A stretch of DNA of 39,425 nt from the NCBI RefSeq assembly GCF_005405885.1, contig NZ_BJFL01000039.1, forward strand, positions 1 through 39,425, in the 5' to 3' direction. Position numbers and translations under genes: made by a program. This document shows, in pieces, positions 9,167-18,023 of this stretch (its first letter is position 1; every line of letters begins with the position of its first letter). Source of the DNA: Gandjariella thermophila. GTDB lineage: Bacteria > Actinomycetota > Actinomycetes > Mycobacteriales > Pseudonocardiaceae. Under the pieces are notes generated by a model, which worked only from the letters and a program-made list of their open reading frames with translations, ran no database searches and was not told the origin of the DNA.

Positions 9167-10219
9167 ATGTCGTTACCTCGTACGAGGAACATCCTGGTTG
9201 CGATGATGGCGCTGGCCACGGCAATGCTCGGCGCCGCATGCACGGGGAACGGCCAGGCCGCACCGGCGAACAAGGCGACCGTGAAGTCGGTGAACGGGTC
9301 GGCCGGCTACGGCAACGCGCAGGCCGGTGACTACGGCAGCTCGGTGCCCACCAGCGAGAGCTCGCCCGCCGCACCGCCCGCCGGCGAAGGGGGCGCGCCG
9401 ACCGCCCAGCTGACCGCGCTGAAGATCGCGCCGGCGGGCTCGCTGAGCAACGCGCTCGTCGACCAGAACGGCCGCCCGCTGTACCGGTTCGACAAGGACT
9501 CGAACAACCCGTCGACCTCGAACTGCGACGGTCAGTGCGCGCAGAACTGGCCGCCGGTGATCGTGGCCAACAACGTGGACAACAGCAACAACGTCAACAT
9601 CAACAACAACGTCAACGTCGAGAACGTCATCAACAACATCAACGTCATCGGCGGCATCGACAAGTCCAAGCTCGGCGTGGTGAAGCGCAAGGACGGGTCC
9701 ATGCAGCTCACCGTCAACAAGTGGCCGATGTACTGGTTCGCCAAGGACAGCGGGCCCGGCCAGGCGAACGGTGAGGGCGCGATGGGTACCTGGTGGGTCG
9801 CCGCCTTCAACGGCACCAAGGCCAAGGACGGCGCCATGCCGCCCACCCCGGGAACCACGGTGATCCGCGCCATGCCCGCCGGGAAGTTCCCGAAGGTGGC
9901 CACCGACGGCGAGGGCTTCACGTTGTACCGGTTCGACAAGGACGTGCCCAACAAGGCGTCGAACTGTAACGGTGAGTGCGCCAAGGCGTGGCCGCCGGTG
10001 CTGGCCCAGGACAACCTGATGCTCTACGGCATCGACCGCAACCTGGTCGGCACGATCACCCGGGCCGACGGCAGCAAGCAGCTCACGCTGGGCGGCTGGC
10101 CGCTGTACCGGTACGCCAAGGACACCGCTGCCTGCCAGACCAACGGCGAGGCCGTCGGCGGCGTCTGGTGGACCGCCGCGGTGAACGGCAAGAAGGCCAA
10201 GGACGTCTTCCCCGGCTGA
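9167..10219 (+). CDS. YxFxxD-repeat lipoprotein (two secreted-repeat/Lipoprotein_15 domains) with Asn-rich insert
   Basis: The 350-residue product starts at ATG 9167 after AAAGGGG. It has a signal sequence ending LGAAC, with Cys25 as the likely lipidation site; the lipobox has Gly at -3, so it is slightly atypical. A Pro/Ser/Gly-rich linker precedes two copies of the COG4315-type domain (about 90-215 and 230-345). Each copy has a CDGxC-type pair (C120/C124, C267/C271) and two Y-x-F/Y-x-x-D motifs (LYRFDKD, MYWFAKD, LYRFDKD, LYRYAKD). The first copy is interrupted by an Asn/Val/Ile-rich stretch at 135-159, of which 14 of 25 residues are Asn; the second copy has only a short loop there. The protein should be anchored outside the membrane. 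Its biochemical role is unknown in this family. Confidence 0.85.
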   Translation: MSLPRTRNILVAMMALATAMLGAACTGNGQAAPANKATVKSVNGSAGYGNAQAGDYGSSVPTSESSPAAPPAGEGGAPTAQLTALKIAPAGSLSNALVDQNGRPLYRFDKDSNNPSTSNCDGQCAQNWPPVIVANNVDNSNNVNINNNVNVENVINNINVIGGIDKSKLGVVKRKDGSMQLTVNKWPMYWFAKDSGPGQANGEGAMGTWWVAAFNGTKAKDGAMPPTPGTTVIRAMPAGKFPKVATDGEGFTLYRFDKDVPNKASNCNGECAKAWPPVLAQDNLMLYGIDRNLVGTITRADGSKQLTLGGWPLYRYAKDTAACQTNGEAVGGVWWTAAVNGKKAKDVFPG

Positions 10220-10247
10220 CGTCGGAGATCCGCGACAACCACGAGCG

Positions 10248-10298
10248 ACGGCGGTCCGTCCTCGCCCGTAGCGACCACGGGTGGGGACGGACCGCCGT
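10248..10298 (+). terminator. Strong stem-loop after the lipoprotein gene
   Basis: ACGGCGGTCCGTC (10248-10260) pairs perfectly with GACGGACCGCCGT (10286-10298). Inside the loop CCCGT can pair with ACGGG. It lies 29 bases after the lipoprotein stop. There is no T-tract, which is usual for actinobacterial terminators. Confidence 0.7.
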
Positions 10299-10416
10299 TG
10301 TCGTCACCACACCGACGCAGCGCACGTCTCTGTGACGTTCATTGCTCCGGTCGAGGGATGCCCGTAACCCCGCGCGCCCCCCACTCGATACGCCCCGTAC
10401 GAGAAGGAGGCCCGCG

Positions 10417-10641
10417 ATGAGCGAACACCAGGTTCGACGGGGGCAGGCGGTGACCTGGCTGGTACTGGGCGGCGCGTTCGCGACCGTAGGGTTGGTCAAC
10501 CTCGCCCTCGCCGCGACATGTGGCGAGTTGTGGCCGGTCGGAGTGGCCGCGGCGACACTGCTGGCCGCGCTCGGCAGCCTCCGCGGTGCCCTCGGGGAGC
10601 GGAGGCGAGCCCGGCCGGACGGCGGTAGACCGGCGTCCTGA
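10417..10641 (+). CDS. Small two-span membrane protein of unknown function
   Basis: The product is 74 residues from ATG 10417, with a clear GAAGGAGG ribosome site upstream. Two hydrophobic segments are visible: about residues 12-34 (TWLVLGGAFATVGLVNLALA) and about 38-55 (LWPVGVAAATLLAALGSL). A basic C-terminal tail (ERRRARPDG) is likely cytoplasmic. No family is recognised. It precedes the FUSC gene on the same strand with a gap of about 120 bases, so joint transcription is possible but unproven. Confidence 0.7.
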   Translation: MSEHQVRRGQAVTWLVLGGAFATVGLVNLALAATCGELWPVGVAAATLLAALGSLRGALGERRRARPDGGRPAS

Positions 10642-10759
10642 GCGCCCGCCGGGCGGACCGGCGACCCGTAAGGCCGCGCTGCGGCACGGAGCCCTTGGGG
10701 TGATGCTGGCGCCAGCGCCCCTGTTCGGCCGGCCCGAACGGGGCGGACGGGGAGGGCAC

Positions 10760-12931
10760 GTGGTCGGGTCCTCGGTGCTGAGCTGGCTGCGCCGCCGCGA
10801 CGAGAACTACCTGGTCATCAGGCGCGCGACCCGGGTGACGCTGATCGCGTGCCTGGTCTTCTACGGCTGCCGGTATGGGCTGGGCGACGCAACCCTAGCC
10901 ACCTACGCGCTGTTCGGCACCATCGCCCTGGGCGCGCTCTCCCAGGTCCCCGGCCCACCGAGCGCCCGGGCGGGCACCCTGCTGCTGGCCCTTCCCGCGG
11001 TGTGGGCGCTGGTCACCGCCGGCACGCTGGTGGCGGGCAGCACCTGGCTGGCGGTGGCCGGCATGCTGGTCCTCGGCTTCGCGGTGTCCTTCTCCGGGGT
11101 CGGCGGGCCTCGGCTGGTCGGGCTGGCCAACGGCCTTCAACTCTTCTACATCCTGCCGTGCTTCCCGCCATACGCACCGGACACGCTGCTCGCCCGGCTG
11201 AGCGGGGCCGCACTGGGCGTGGTGCTGCTGGCCGCGGCCGAGGTGGTGCTGTGGCCGGATCCGGCGCCGGTGCGCTACCCGCAGCGGCTCGGCGCGGCCG
11301 TGGAGCGGCTGGCCGGCTTCCTCGACGGACTGGCCAACGCCTTCGCCGGCACCGCCGCCGGTCGGCTGGAGGCCGCGTGGGCGGCGCTGGACGCCGCGGC
11401 CGAAGCGGTGCGGCCGGCCCGGCTGCCGATCGCCGTCCGACCGGCCTCGGCGAGCCGGCGGGACCGGGCGCTGCGGCAGGCCGGGGCGGCGCTGCGCTAC
11501 GCCACGCAGCAGGCCCACCGGCTGCTGCTCGCGGCCCGCGCGGGCTGCGTGGACCGGGGCATCGCCGCGCTGCTGCGCACCGTCGCGGACACCGCGCGCT
11601 CGGCCGGGCGGACCGTCACCGGCGGCGCTTCCCCGGTGGGCATCGACGCCATCGACCGCGCCGTCGCGGCCTTCGACACGGGACGCGTCGCCAGGCACGC
11701 CACCCACCTCGGGCACGACACCCGGCTGGCGCGGATGCGCGCGAGCGCCGTCGCGCTCGGCGCCGCCGAGGGTGTGCGGTCCCTCGCCGGGGCCGCCCGG
11801 GTGGCCGCCGGTCGCGGTGCGCCCCCCGAGCCGCGCCCCGGTGACGAACTCGGCCCCTTCTGGTACGCGCACGCCGCGACGCCGGTGCTGTGGTGGCGGC
11901 AGTTCCGGCTGCATCTCACCCCGCGGTCGGTGTACTTCCAGCAAGCCCTGCGGGTGGCCGCGGCGCTCGCCGCCGCGCGGCTGGTGGCCGGCACGTTCGA
12001 CCTGGCGCACGGGTTCTGGGTGCTGCTGGCCACGCTCACGCTGATGCGGACCTCCGCCGCCGACACCCGCACCACGCTGCGCCCCGCGCTGGTCGGCACG
12101 CTGGCCGGCGCGGCGGCCGCCGCGGTGGTGACCGGGGCCCTCCACGACCCGCTGGTCTACCAGGCCGCGCTGCCGGTGACCATGCTGCTCGGTTACGCGC
12201 TGGGACCGCTGCTCGGCGTGGCCTGGACGCAGGGCCTGTTCACCCTCGTGGTCACCCTGGTCTTCGCCCAGCTCAGCCCGCCGACCGTGCAACTCGCCGA
12301 GGCCCGGATCGAGAACGTGCTGATCGGCGGCGCGGTCGGCGTGCTGATCGGCCTGCTGGCCTGGCCCAGCGGTGGGGCCGGGGCACTGCGCCGCGCGGTG
12401 GCCACCTGCTTCGACACCGGTACCTGCGCCGCCGAGGAGACCGTGGCCGCTCTCGCCGGCACGGACTCGACCGGAGACGCCGCCCGGCGGGCCCGGCGCG
12501 CGCTGCTGCTGGCCGAGGCCTCCTACACGCAGTACCAGTCCGAGCGGCCCGACCCGAGGATGGCGCGGCTCGACTGGCACGCCGCGCTGGTCACCGCGCA
12601 CGAGATGGTGCGGGGCGGGGACGCGCTACTGCGCCGCTACCCGCTCGGCTCGCTGGCCGCGTGCGCGGGGGTGGCCGCCCGGCTGGCCGCCTTCGCCGGC
12701 CGGCTGCGCGCCGCGTTCCTCGCGCTCGGCGACGAGCTGCGGGCCGGCCGGCTGGACTCGCCGGTGCGCCCGCCGGACCCGCCCGACGACGTGCTCGACC
12801 GGCTCGCCGCGGCCGGCGACGACGAGCTGGTCGGCCCGAGGGCACAGCACCTGGTCGACGTCGAGGTGTGGTTGGCCGGGCTGACCGGCGAGTTGACCCG
12901 CATCCAGTCACCGCCCGCCCCGGACGGCTAG
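10760..12931 (+). CDS. FUSC-family membrane protein (fusaric acid resistance/aromatic exporter-like)
   Basis: The product is 723 residues from GTG 10760, just after GGGGAGG; ATG 10703 is an in-frame alternative, but the family-like sequence starts at SWLRRRDENYLVIRRA. Two blocks of transmembrane helices, about residues 25-165 and about 390-540, each precede a large helical cytoplasmic domain. This is the typical duplicated layout of FUSC/YccS/AaeB-like proteins. The second block includes GFWVLLATLTLMRTSAADT and a Gly/Ala-rich helix pair near IENVLIGGAVGVLIGLLAWPS. Family members are linked to efflux of aromatic acids, but the substrate here is unknown. There is no adjacent membrane-fusion partner, as is usual in actinobacteria. 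Confidence 0.8.
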   Translation: MVGSSVLSWLRRRDENYLVIRRATRVTLIACLVFYGCRYGLGDATLATYALFGTIALGALSQVPGPPSARAGTLLLALPAVWALVTAGTLVAGSTWLAVAGMLVLGFAVSFSGVGGPRLVGLANGLQLFYILPCFPPYAPDTLLARLSGAALGVVLLAAAEVVLWPDPAPVRYPQRLGAAVERLAGFLDGLANAFAGTAAGRLEAAWAALDAAAEAVRPARLPIAVRPASASRRDRALRQAGAALRYATQQAHRLLLAARAGCVDRGIAALLRTVADTARSAGRTVTGGASPVGIDAIDRAVAAFDTGRVARHATHLGHDTRLARMRASAVALGAAEGVRSLAGAARVAAGRGAPPEPRPGDELGPFWYAHAATPVLWWRQFRLHLTPRSVYFQQALRVAAALAAARLVAGTFDLAHGFWVLLATLTLMRTSAADTRTTLRPALVGTLAGAAAAAVVTGALHDPLVYQAALPVTMLLGYALGPLLGVAWTQGLFTLVVTLVFAQLSPPTVQLAEARIENVLIGGAVGVLIGLLAWPSGGAGALRRAVATCFDTGTCAAEETVAALAGTDSTGDAARRARRALLLAEASYTQYQSERPDPRMARLDWHAALVTAHEMVRGGDALLRRYPLGSLAACAGVAARLAAFAGRLRAAFLALGDELRAGRLDSPVRPPDPPDDVLDRLAAAGDDELVGPRAQHLVDVEVWLAGLTGELTRIQSPPAPDG

Positions 12932-13029
12932 CAGCCTTCCGAAGGCCGCGCGCCGCTTCCCACGAGGCCAGGCACGCTTACAACGCGACGGCCTAAGCTC
13001 GATCCGGACACCGGTGTGAGGAGCAGCCC

Positions 13030-14628
13030 GTGCAGACACTGCGGTCCAGTGATCCGCGCTCGGTCGGTGACTACGCGATCGTCTCCCGGCTGGGGCGCGG
13101 CGCGATGGGCACCGTCTACTTAGCACGGTCACGCGGCGGTCGGCTGGTCGCCATCAAGTTGATCAGCGCGGAGCTGGCCGACGATCCCGGGTTCCGGGAG
13201 CGGTTCCGGCGCGAGGTGGCGATGGCGCGCTCGGTCGGCGGCTTCTGGACGGCCGCGGTGGTGGACGCCGACCCGGACGCGCCCCGACCATGGCTGGCCA
13301 CCGAGTACGTGCCCGGGCCGACCCTGCAGCAGGCGGTCGCCGAGCACGGGGCACTGCCCGAACTGGCGGTGCGCCGGCTCGCCGCCGGGCTGACCGAGGC
13401 GCTGGCCGCCATCCACGCCACCGGCCTGGTGCACCGCGATCTCAAGCCGTCCAACGTGCTGCTCGGCGCGGACGGCCCGCGCGTCATCGACTTCGGCGTC
13501 TCGCAGGGCCCCGAACGCTCCACGCTCACCGCGACCGGTGTCTTCTTCGGCACGCCCGGGTACTCCGCGCCCGAGCAGATCACCGGCGGCCAGGTCGGCC
13601 CGGCCACCGACGTGTTCGCGCTGGGCGGGGTGCTGGTGTTCGCCGCGACCGGGGCCGGCCCGTTCGGCGCGGGGGAGCCGCACGCGCTGCTGTACCGGGC
13701 GGTGCACGGCGAACCCGACCTGCGCCGGGTGCCGGCCGGGCTGGCCGAGGTGGTCGCCGCGTGCCTGTCCCGGGATCCGGCGGCCCGGCCGACCACGGCG
13801 CAACTGCTCGCCAGGCTGGCCGGCGAGGACGCCGCCCCGCCCACCTCGGCCGTGTGGTTGCCCCAGCCGGTGCAGACCCTGGTGCGGCGGTACCACACCG
13901 CACTGTCCGAGCAGGGCATGGTCAGCCCGCTGCCGAATGGCTCGACGCCGGCCGCCGGATCGCCGCCCGGCCACCCGGCGCCGGCCAAGCCGCCGACCCT
14001 GCGCTACACCGAGCACGCACCGCCGAACGCGACACCGCCGGCACTGCCCGAGCCGACCCCGCAGCAGGCGCCGCCGAAGCAGACCGCGCAGCAGCAGGCG
14101 CCGCCACCGCCGGCGCGGACCGCCCAGGAGGGCACCCGGTTCCAGACCTCGCGGCGGGCCGCCGTGCTGTGGAGCGCGGGCTGCGCGCTCGCCGCGTTGT
14201 ACCTGGCCGGCGTCGCCGACCACGGTGCCGGCCCGGTGATGCGCCTCGCCGCGTTCGTCGGGTTCGTGGCGCTGCTCGTGCTGGCCGCCCGGCTGCTGGT
14301 CAGCGCGCTGCGCCCGGCGGCGGGTGTGCGGCTCACCGCCGAGGGCATGATCGTCACCCGGGGCCGGGCCGAGGCGCGGCTGCCGTGGTCGGCCGTGTCC
14401 CGGGTGCGGGTGGTGGAACAGGGGTCGCGGCCGTGGCTGGTCGTCTGGCTCACCGAGGGCGCACCCGTGCCGGCCCCGATGGGCGGCGGGATCTTCCAGC
14501 GCTACCACGGCGGCCTGCGGGTGCACCCGGTCGCGCACGAGCGGTTCCGCCGACGCCGCGCCCGCGAGGTGCGCGAGTTGCGGGCGGCGCTGGCCTGGTA
14601 CGCGCCGAAGGTCTACGACAGCAACTGA
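13030..14628 (+). CDS. Membrane-associated Hanks-type serine/threonine protein kinase
   Basis: The product is 532 residues from GTG 13030, preceded by GAGGAG at good spacing. The N-terminal kinase domain (about 12-275) is complete: GRGAMG loop (22-27), AIK lysine 43, HRDLKPSN (135-142), DFG (154-156) and the GTPGYSAPEQ activation segment. A Pro/Gln/Ala-rich linker follows (about 305-370). Two hydrophobic segments (about 377-395 and 402-425) come next. A C-terminal domain of about 100 residues (VRLTAEGMIVTRGRAEARLPW onward) resembles a bacterial PH-like fold. The C-terminal domain is therefore probably cytoplasmic after a hairpin of two helices, unlike PknB with its outside PASTA repeats. Targets are unknown, and it stands alone between the FUSC gene and a convergent signalling gene. 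Confidence 0.88.
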   Translation: MQTLRSSDPRSVGDYAIVSRLGRGAMGTVYLARSRGGRLVAIKLISAELADDPGFRERFRREVAMARSVGGFWTAAVVDADPDAPRPWLATEYVPGPTLQQAVAEHGALPELAVRRLAAGLTEALAAIHATGLVHRDLKPSNVLLGADGPRVIDFGVSQGPERSTLTATGVFFGTPGYSAPEQITGGQVGPATDVFALGGVLVFAATGAGPFGAGEPHALLYRAVHGEPDLRRVPAGLAEVVAACLSRDPAARPTTAQLLARLAGEDAAPPTSAVWLPQPVQTLVRRYHTALSEQGMVSPLPNGSTPAAGSPPGHPAPAKPPTLRYTEHAPPNATPPALPEPTPQQAPPKQTAQQQAPPPPARTAQEGTRFQTSRRAAVLWSAGCALAALYLAGVADHGAGPVMRLAAFVGFVALLVLAARLLVSALRPAAGVRLTAEGMIVTRGRAEARLPWSAVSRVRVVEQGSRPWLVVWLTEGAPVPAPMGGGIFQRYHGGLRVHPVAHERFRRRRAREVRELRAALAWYAPKVYDSN

Positions 14629-14655
14629 GGCGCCGGCGACTCAGGCGGCCGGCGG

Positions 14656-16815
14656 CTACGGCAGCGGCTGGAAGGTCCATTCCGAGCCGAGCAGATCCAC
14701 CACCTCGTCCGGCTCGGCGTCCACCCCGAACACCTCGCCCAGGGCGAGATCCCCGCCGACGCGGTGCCACCACGCGGCCTGCTCGTCGCCGTCCACGCCC
14801 TCGGCGATCACCTCGGCACCGGCCGCGTGCGCCGCGGCGACCAGGTCGGCCACCGCCCTGCCGAGCACCGAGTCGGCGTCCGGGCGGCCCACCGCGCCGG
14901 CCGGCACCGCCACCGCGCGGACCGGCATCTCGGCGAGCAGGGCAAGCTCCCGGTACCCGCCGCCGAACCCGTGCAGCGCCGGCGACAAACCCTTGTCCGC
15001 GAGCACCAGCAGGTTGTCGGTGGCGTCGCCGGTCTCGGTGAGCACGGTCCGGGTGTCCAGCGCCAGCCGCAGCGCGCCGGCCGGCATCGTGGTCGCGTCG
15101 AGGATGCGGGTGACCGTGGCGATCAGGTCGGCGTCCTGGGTCAGCGACGGCGGCAGGTTCACGTACAGCGGCGGCGTGTCGTCGCCGAGCCGCTGCCGCC
15201 ACCCGGCGGCCTGCTCGCACGCACGGGCCAGCAGCCACTGCCCGAGCGGCAGGGCGAGACCGGTGGTCTCGGCCAGCGCGACGCACTGGTCGTGCCGCAG
15301 CAGCCGGCCGCGCTCCGGGTCGTCCCAGCGCAGCAACGCCTGCACGCCGACGATCCGGCGGTCCGCGGCGCGCACCACCGGCCGGTACACCACGCCGATG
15401 TCGCCGTTCTCCCAGGCGCCGGGCATCACCGCGGCGAGCGCGAAGGTGGCCCGCTCCTCGGAGTCCCGCCGCTGGTCGTACAGGCCCCACTGGCGCTTGC
15501 CGTTCGCCTTGACCCGGCGCAGCGTGGCCTGGGCGGCGCCGAGCATCTCCTCCGGCGTGATCTCGTGCTGTGGCCGGCGCACCGCGGCGATGCTGGCCGA
15601 CACGGCGACGCCGTGCCCGTCCAGGTAGATCGGCTCGGCCAGCTCGTCGTTGATCCGCCTGATCAGCGTGGCCAGGTCCGGGGTGCTCGGCGAGTTCTCC
15701 ATGAGGATGGCGAACTCGTCGCCCTCCACCCGGGCGACCATCGCGTGTTCCCCGTCCACCACGGTGGCCAGCCGGCTGGCGACCACCCGCAGCAGGGCGT
15801 CGCCGACCTGGTACCCGAGCCCGTCATTGATCACCGAGAAGGCGTCCAGGCCCAGGTAGTACAGGATGACGCGGGTGGCCGGGTCGGTGCGGCCGAGCAC
15901 CGTCTCCAGCTGGGAGACCAGGTACTGGCGGTTCGGCAGGCCGGTGAGCGGGTCGTGCAGCGTCTGGTGGCCGAGCCGGTCCTGCAGCAGGTGCAGCTCG
16001 GTGACGTCCTCGACCATGGTGACGTGGTAGGCGGGTCTGCCGTCCGCGTCGTGCAGCAGCGACGCCGCGAGGTGCACCCACGCGGTCTCGCCGTCCTCGC
16101 CGACCAGCCGGCGGCGCTCCCGCACCCGCTCGGTGCGGCCCTCGGCCAGGTCCCGGTAGGCGGCCCTGAGGTCGTCGACGTCGTCCGGGTGGAACAGCTC
16201 GTGCAGCGGCCGGCCGGTCAGCTCGTTCGGCTCCCGCCCGAGGATCTGGGCCAGCGCGGTGTTCGCCTCGACGCAGGTGCCGTCCAGCTCGGTGATCGCG
16301 ATGCCGAGCGCCGAGGAGGCGAACACCTCACGGAACCGCGCCTCGGTGAGGTGCAGCACGCGTTCCACGTCGTGCTTGGCCTTCAGCAGCGCCCACTTGA
16401 CCTCCTCCTGCTGGTCGAAGGTCAGAAGCCGGGTGCGGGTGGCGTAGCCGCAGGCGATCGCGCTGAGCAGGGTGACGATCCGGTCCGCGGAGCTGGGCGT
16501 GTCCAGCGCGGTCGGCTCGGCGAGCAGCGCGTGGCCGAGGACCTCGAGGGTGTGCCGCAGCGACTCGGTGCCGGTGAAGTTGTGCTCCACCAGCAGCGCG
16601 CCGACGCCGGAGGCCACCTCCTCGTCGACGGACTCGCCGGACAGCGCGTCGGCGAGCCGGTCGATCAGGCCGAGCAGGAAGTTCTCGATCTCCGCGTGCG
16701 ACATGGGCACGTACGCGGTTCCCGACACCGCCTCGGCCCAGCGCTGCGCGAGTTCCACCCGCCGGCGGCGCAGCACGTCGCGTGGCTCGTGGGCGACTCC
16801 GGGCGGCGGCGTCAT
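14656..16815 (-). CDS. PAS-GGDEF-EAL protein with degenerate catalytic motifs
   Basis: The product is 719 residues from ATG 16815; the frame is open further upstream, but that part has no homology-like content. An N-terminal helical region (1-155) precedes a PAS domain (about 158-278, AITELDGTCVEANTALAQIL). A GGDEF domain (about 285-450) and an EAL domain (about 470-712) follow. The cyclase signature reads EGDEF (364-368), and the metal-binding L-D-L-D stretch reads LGLDAF. The phosphodiesterase EAL reads QAL (492-494), and the DDFGTGY-type motif reads HGFGGGY, although AEGV is kept. Both active sites thus lack key acidic residues, so the protein is more likely a c-di-GMP-related sensor or scaffold than an active enzyme. 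It converges with the kinase gene. Confidence 0.85.
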   Translation of the reverse strand: MTPPPGVAHEPRDVLRRRRVELAQRWAEAVSGTAYVPMSHAEIENFLLGLIDRLADALSGESVDEEVASGVGALLVEHNFTGTESLRHTLEVLGHALLAEPTALDTPSSADRIVTLLSAIACGYATRTRLLTFDQQEEVKWALLKAKHDVERVLHLTEARFREVFASSALGIAITELDGTCVEANTALAQILGREPNELTGRPLHELFHPDDVDDLRAAYRDLAEGRTERVRERRRLVGEDGETAWVHLAASLLHDADGRPAYHVTMVEDVTELHLLQDRLGHQTLHDPLTGLPNRQYLVSQLETVLGRTDPATRVILYYLGLDAFSVINDGLGYQVGDALLRVVASRLATVVDGEHAMVARVEGDEFAILMENSPSTPDLATLIRRINDELAEPIYLDGHGVAVSASIAAVRRPQHEITPEEMLGAAQATLRRVKANGKRQWGLYDQRRDSEERATFALAAVMPGAWENGDIGVVYRPVVRAADRRIVGVQALLRWDDPERGRLLRHDQCVALAETTGLALPLGQWLLARACEQAAGWRQRLGDDTPPLYVNLPPSLTQDADLIATVTRILDATTMPAGALRLALDTRTVLTETGDATDNLLVLADKGLSPALHGFGGGYRELALLAEMPVRAVAVPAGAVGRPDADSVLGRAVADLVAAAHAAGAEVIAEGVDGDEQAAWWHRVGGDLALGEVFGVDAEPDEVVDLLGSEWTFQPLP

Positions 16816-16958
16816 GTGCCACACCCACCCGTGTCCCGGTTCGCCCGGCACAGGGTCGGGAACGCGTTCACAGTGCACCTCTGTTTGCCGTGTGTCTTGG
16901 CAGCGTAACTGTTCATGCGCGGTGGGAAAGCGATTACCCGGCGACGCGCGAAGCGTGG

Positions 16959-17768
16959 TCAGGTGCGCCGGCCGACTCCCGCGTAGATCCCGCAACGCTC
17001 CCGGGCGCCGGCGGCGTCCGCCGGCCGCTCCGGCCGCCACAGCGGCGCCGGTACCACGCCGGGCGCGACCACCTCGAAACCGGCGAACAAGCCGAGGATC
17101 TCGTCGTACGTCCTCGGGAAGACCGGGTCCTCGCTGCGGCTCAGCGCCTCGGCCACGGCGGCCACCCGGTCCGGCATGACGTCCGCGGCGACGTGCGACA
17201 GGGTCAGCCAGCTCCCCGGCGCCAGCGCCTCCCGGTAGCGGGCGAGCAGCCCCACCGGATCGCGCTCCGGCGGGACGTAGTGCAGCACCCACGTCATCAG
17301 CAGGCCGATCGGCTGGTCGAAGTCCAGCAGGCGGCGGGTCTCCGGGGCGTCCAGCACCTCGTCCGGTTCGCACAGGTCGGCTCGCACCACGGCGGCGCCG
17401 TCGTTACCGTCGAGCAGCAACCGGCCGTGCGCGACCGCGCCCTCCTGCCGGTCCACGTAGACCACCCGCGCGTCCGGCGCCACCCGCTGGGCGATCTCGT
17501 GCACGTTGCCCACCGTGGGGATGCCCGAGCCAATGTCGAGGAACTGGCGGATTCCCGCATTGACCTGGAACAGCACCGCCCGGCGCAGAAACGCCCTGTT
17601 CTGCTGGGCGCTGCGCCGGGCGTTGGGTTGCGCGGCGATCAGCTGGTCGCCGAGTGCACGGTCGACGGCGAAGTTGTGCGCACCGCCGAGCAGGTAGTCG
17701 TACACCCGTGCTGGGCTCGGTCTGCCCACGTCGACATCGGCCGGCACCCAGCGCTCACGTGTGTTCAC
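16959..17768 (-). CDS. DUF574-family SAM-dependent methyltransferase
   Basis: The product is 269 residues from GTG 17768, preceded by GAGGGG. Family features run in order: PSPARVYDYLLGGAHNFAVD near residue 17, QNRAFLRRAV near 56, and SAM motif I as FLDIGSGIPT near 75. The next acidic SAM-contacting strand is VVYVD near 103. This is the actinobacteria-specific Methyltransf_19 (DUF574) family; substrates are generally unknown, although some members act in secondary metabolism. The gene stands alone, 143 bases upstream of the start of the GGDEF-EAL gene on the same strand. A second, truncated member of the family lies at 37729-38388. Confidence 0.88.
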   Translation of the reverse strand: MNTRERWVPADVDVGRPSPARVYDYLLGGAHNFAVDRALGDQLIAAQPNARRSAQQNRAFLRRAVLFQVNAGIRQFLDIGSGIPTVGNVHEIAQRVAPDARVVYVDRQEGAVAHGRLLLDGNDGAAVVRADLCEPDEVLDAPETRRLLDFDQPIGLLMTWVLHYVPPERDPVGLLARYREALAPGSWLTLSHVAADVMPDRVAAVAEALSRSEDPVFPRTYDEILGLFAGFEVVAPGVVPAPLWRPERPADAAGARERCGIYAGVGRRT

Positions 17769-17923
17769 GGGACACCCCTCGTCCGCTGTGCCCTCTTCTG
17801 GAAGCTGCGCAGCAGGGTAGTGATCACAGGGTGTCCTTCGTCAGTCCCTTCGCTCATTCGGGCTAAGTGGTCTGCCGCGATCGTGTTAGGCGTGAGAAAT
17901 CCGTTAACGCCCCGATCGTCCGA

Positions 17924-17943
17924 GCAGGGGATTAATCCCCTGC
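17924..17943. promoter_or_regulatory. Perfect 20-bp palindrome
   Basis: GCAGGGGATTAATCCCCTGC is fully self-complementary with no loop. It lies upstream of the DUF574 methyltransferase start (17768) and 81 bases past the nuclease stop (18024). No T-run follows on either strand. A dimeric repressor site for the methyltransferase is one reading; a transcription end for the nuclease is another. Confidence 0.45.
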
Positions 17944-18023
17944 GGGGCGTGCTGCGGCGGTCGACGGGGCGCCGCCCGGCGGAGGGGCCGGCCGGAACCC
18001 CTCCACCGGCGGCACGGCGGGAC

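Noticed and set aside
16815-17373. Longer start for the GGDEF-EAL gene
   Set aside because: The extra codons are Arg/Gly-rich, overlap the methyltransferase gene in another frame and match no domain.
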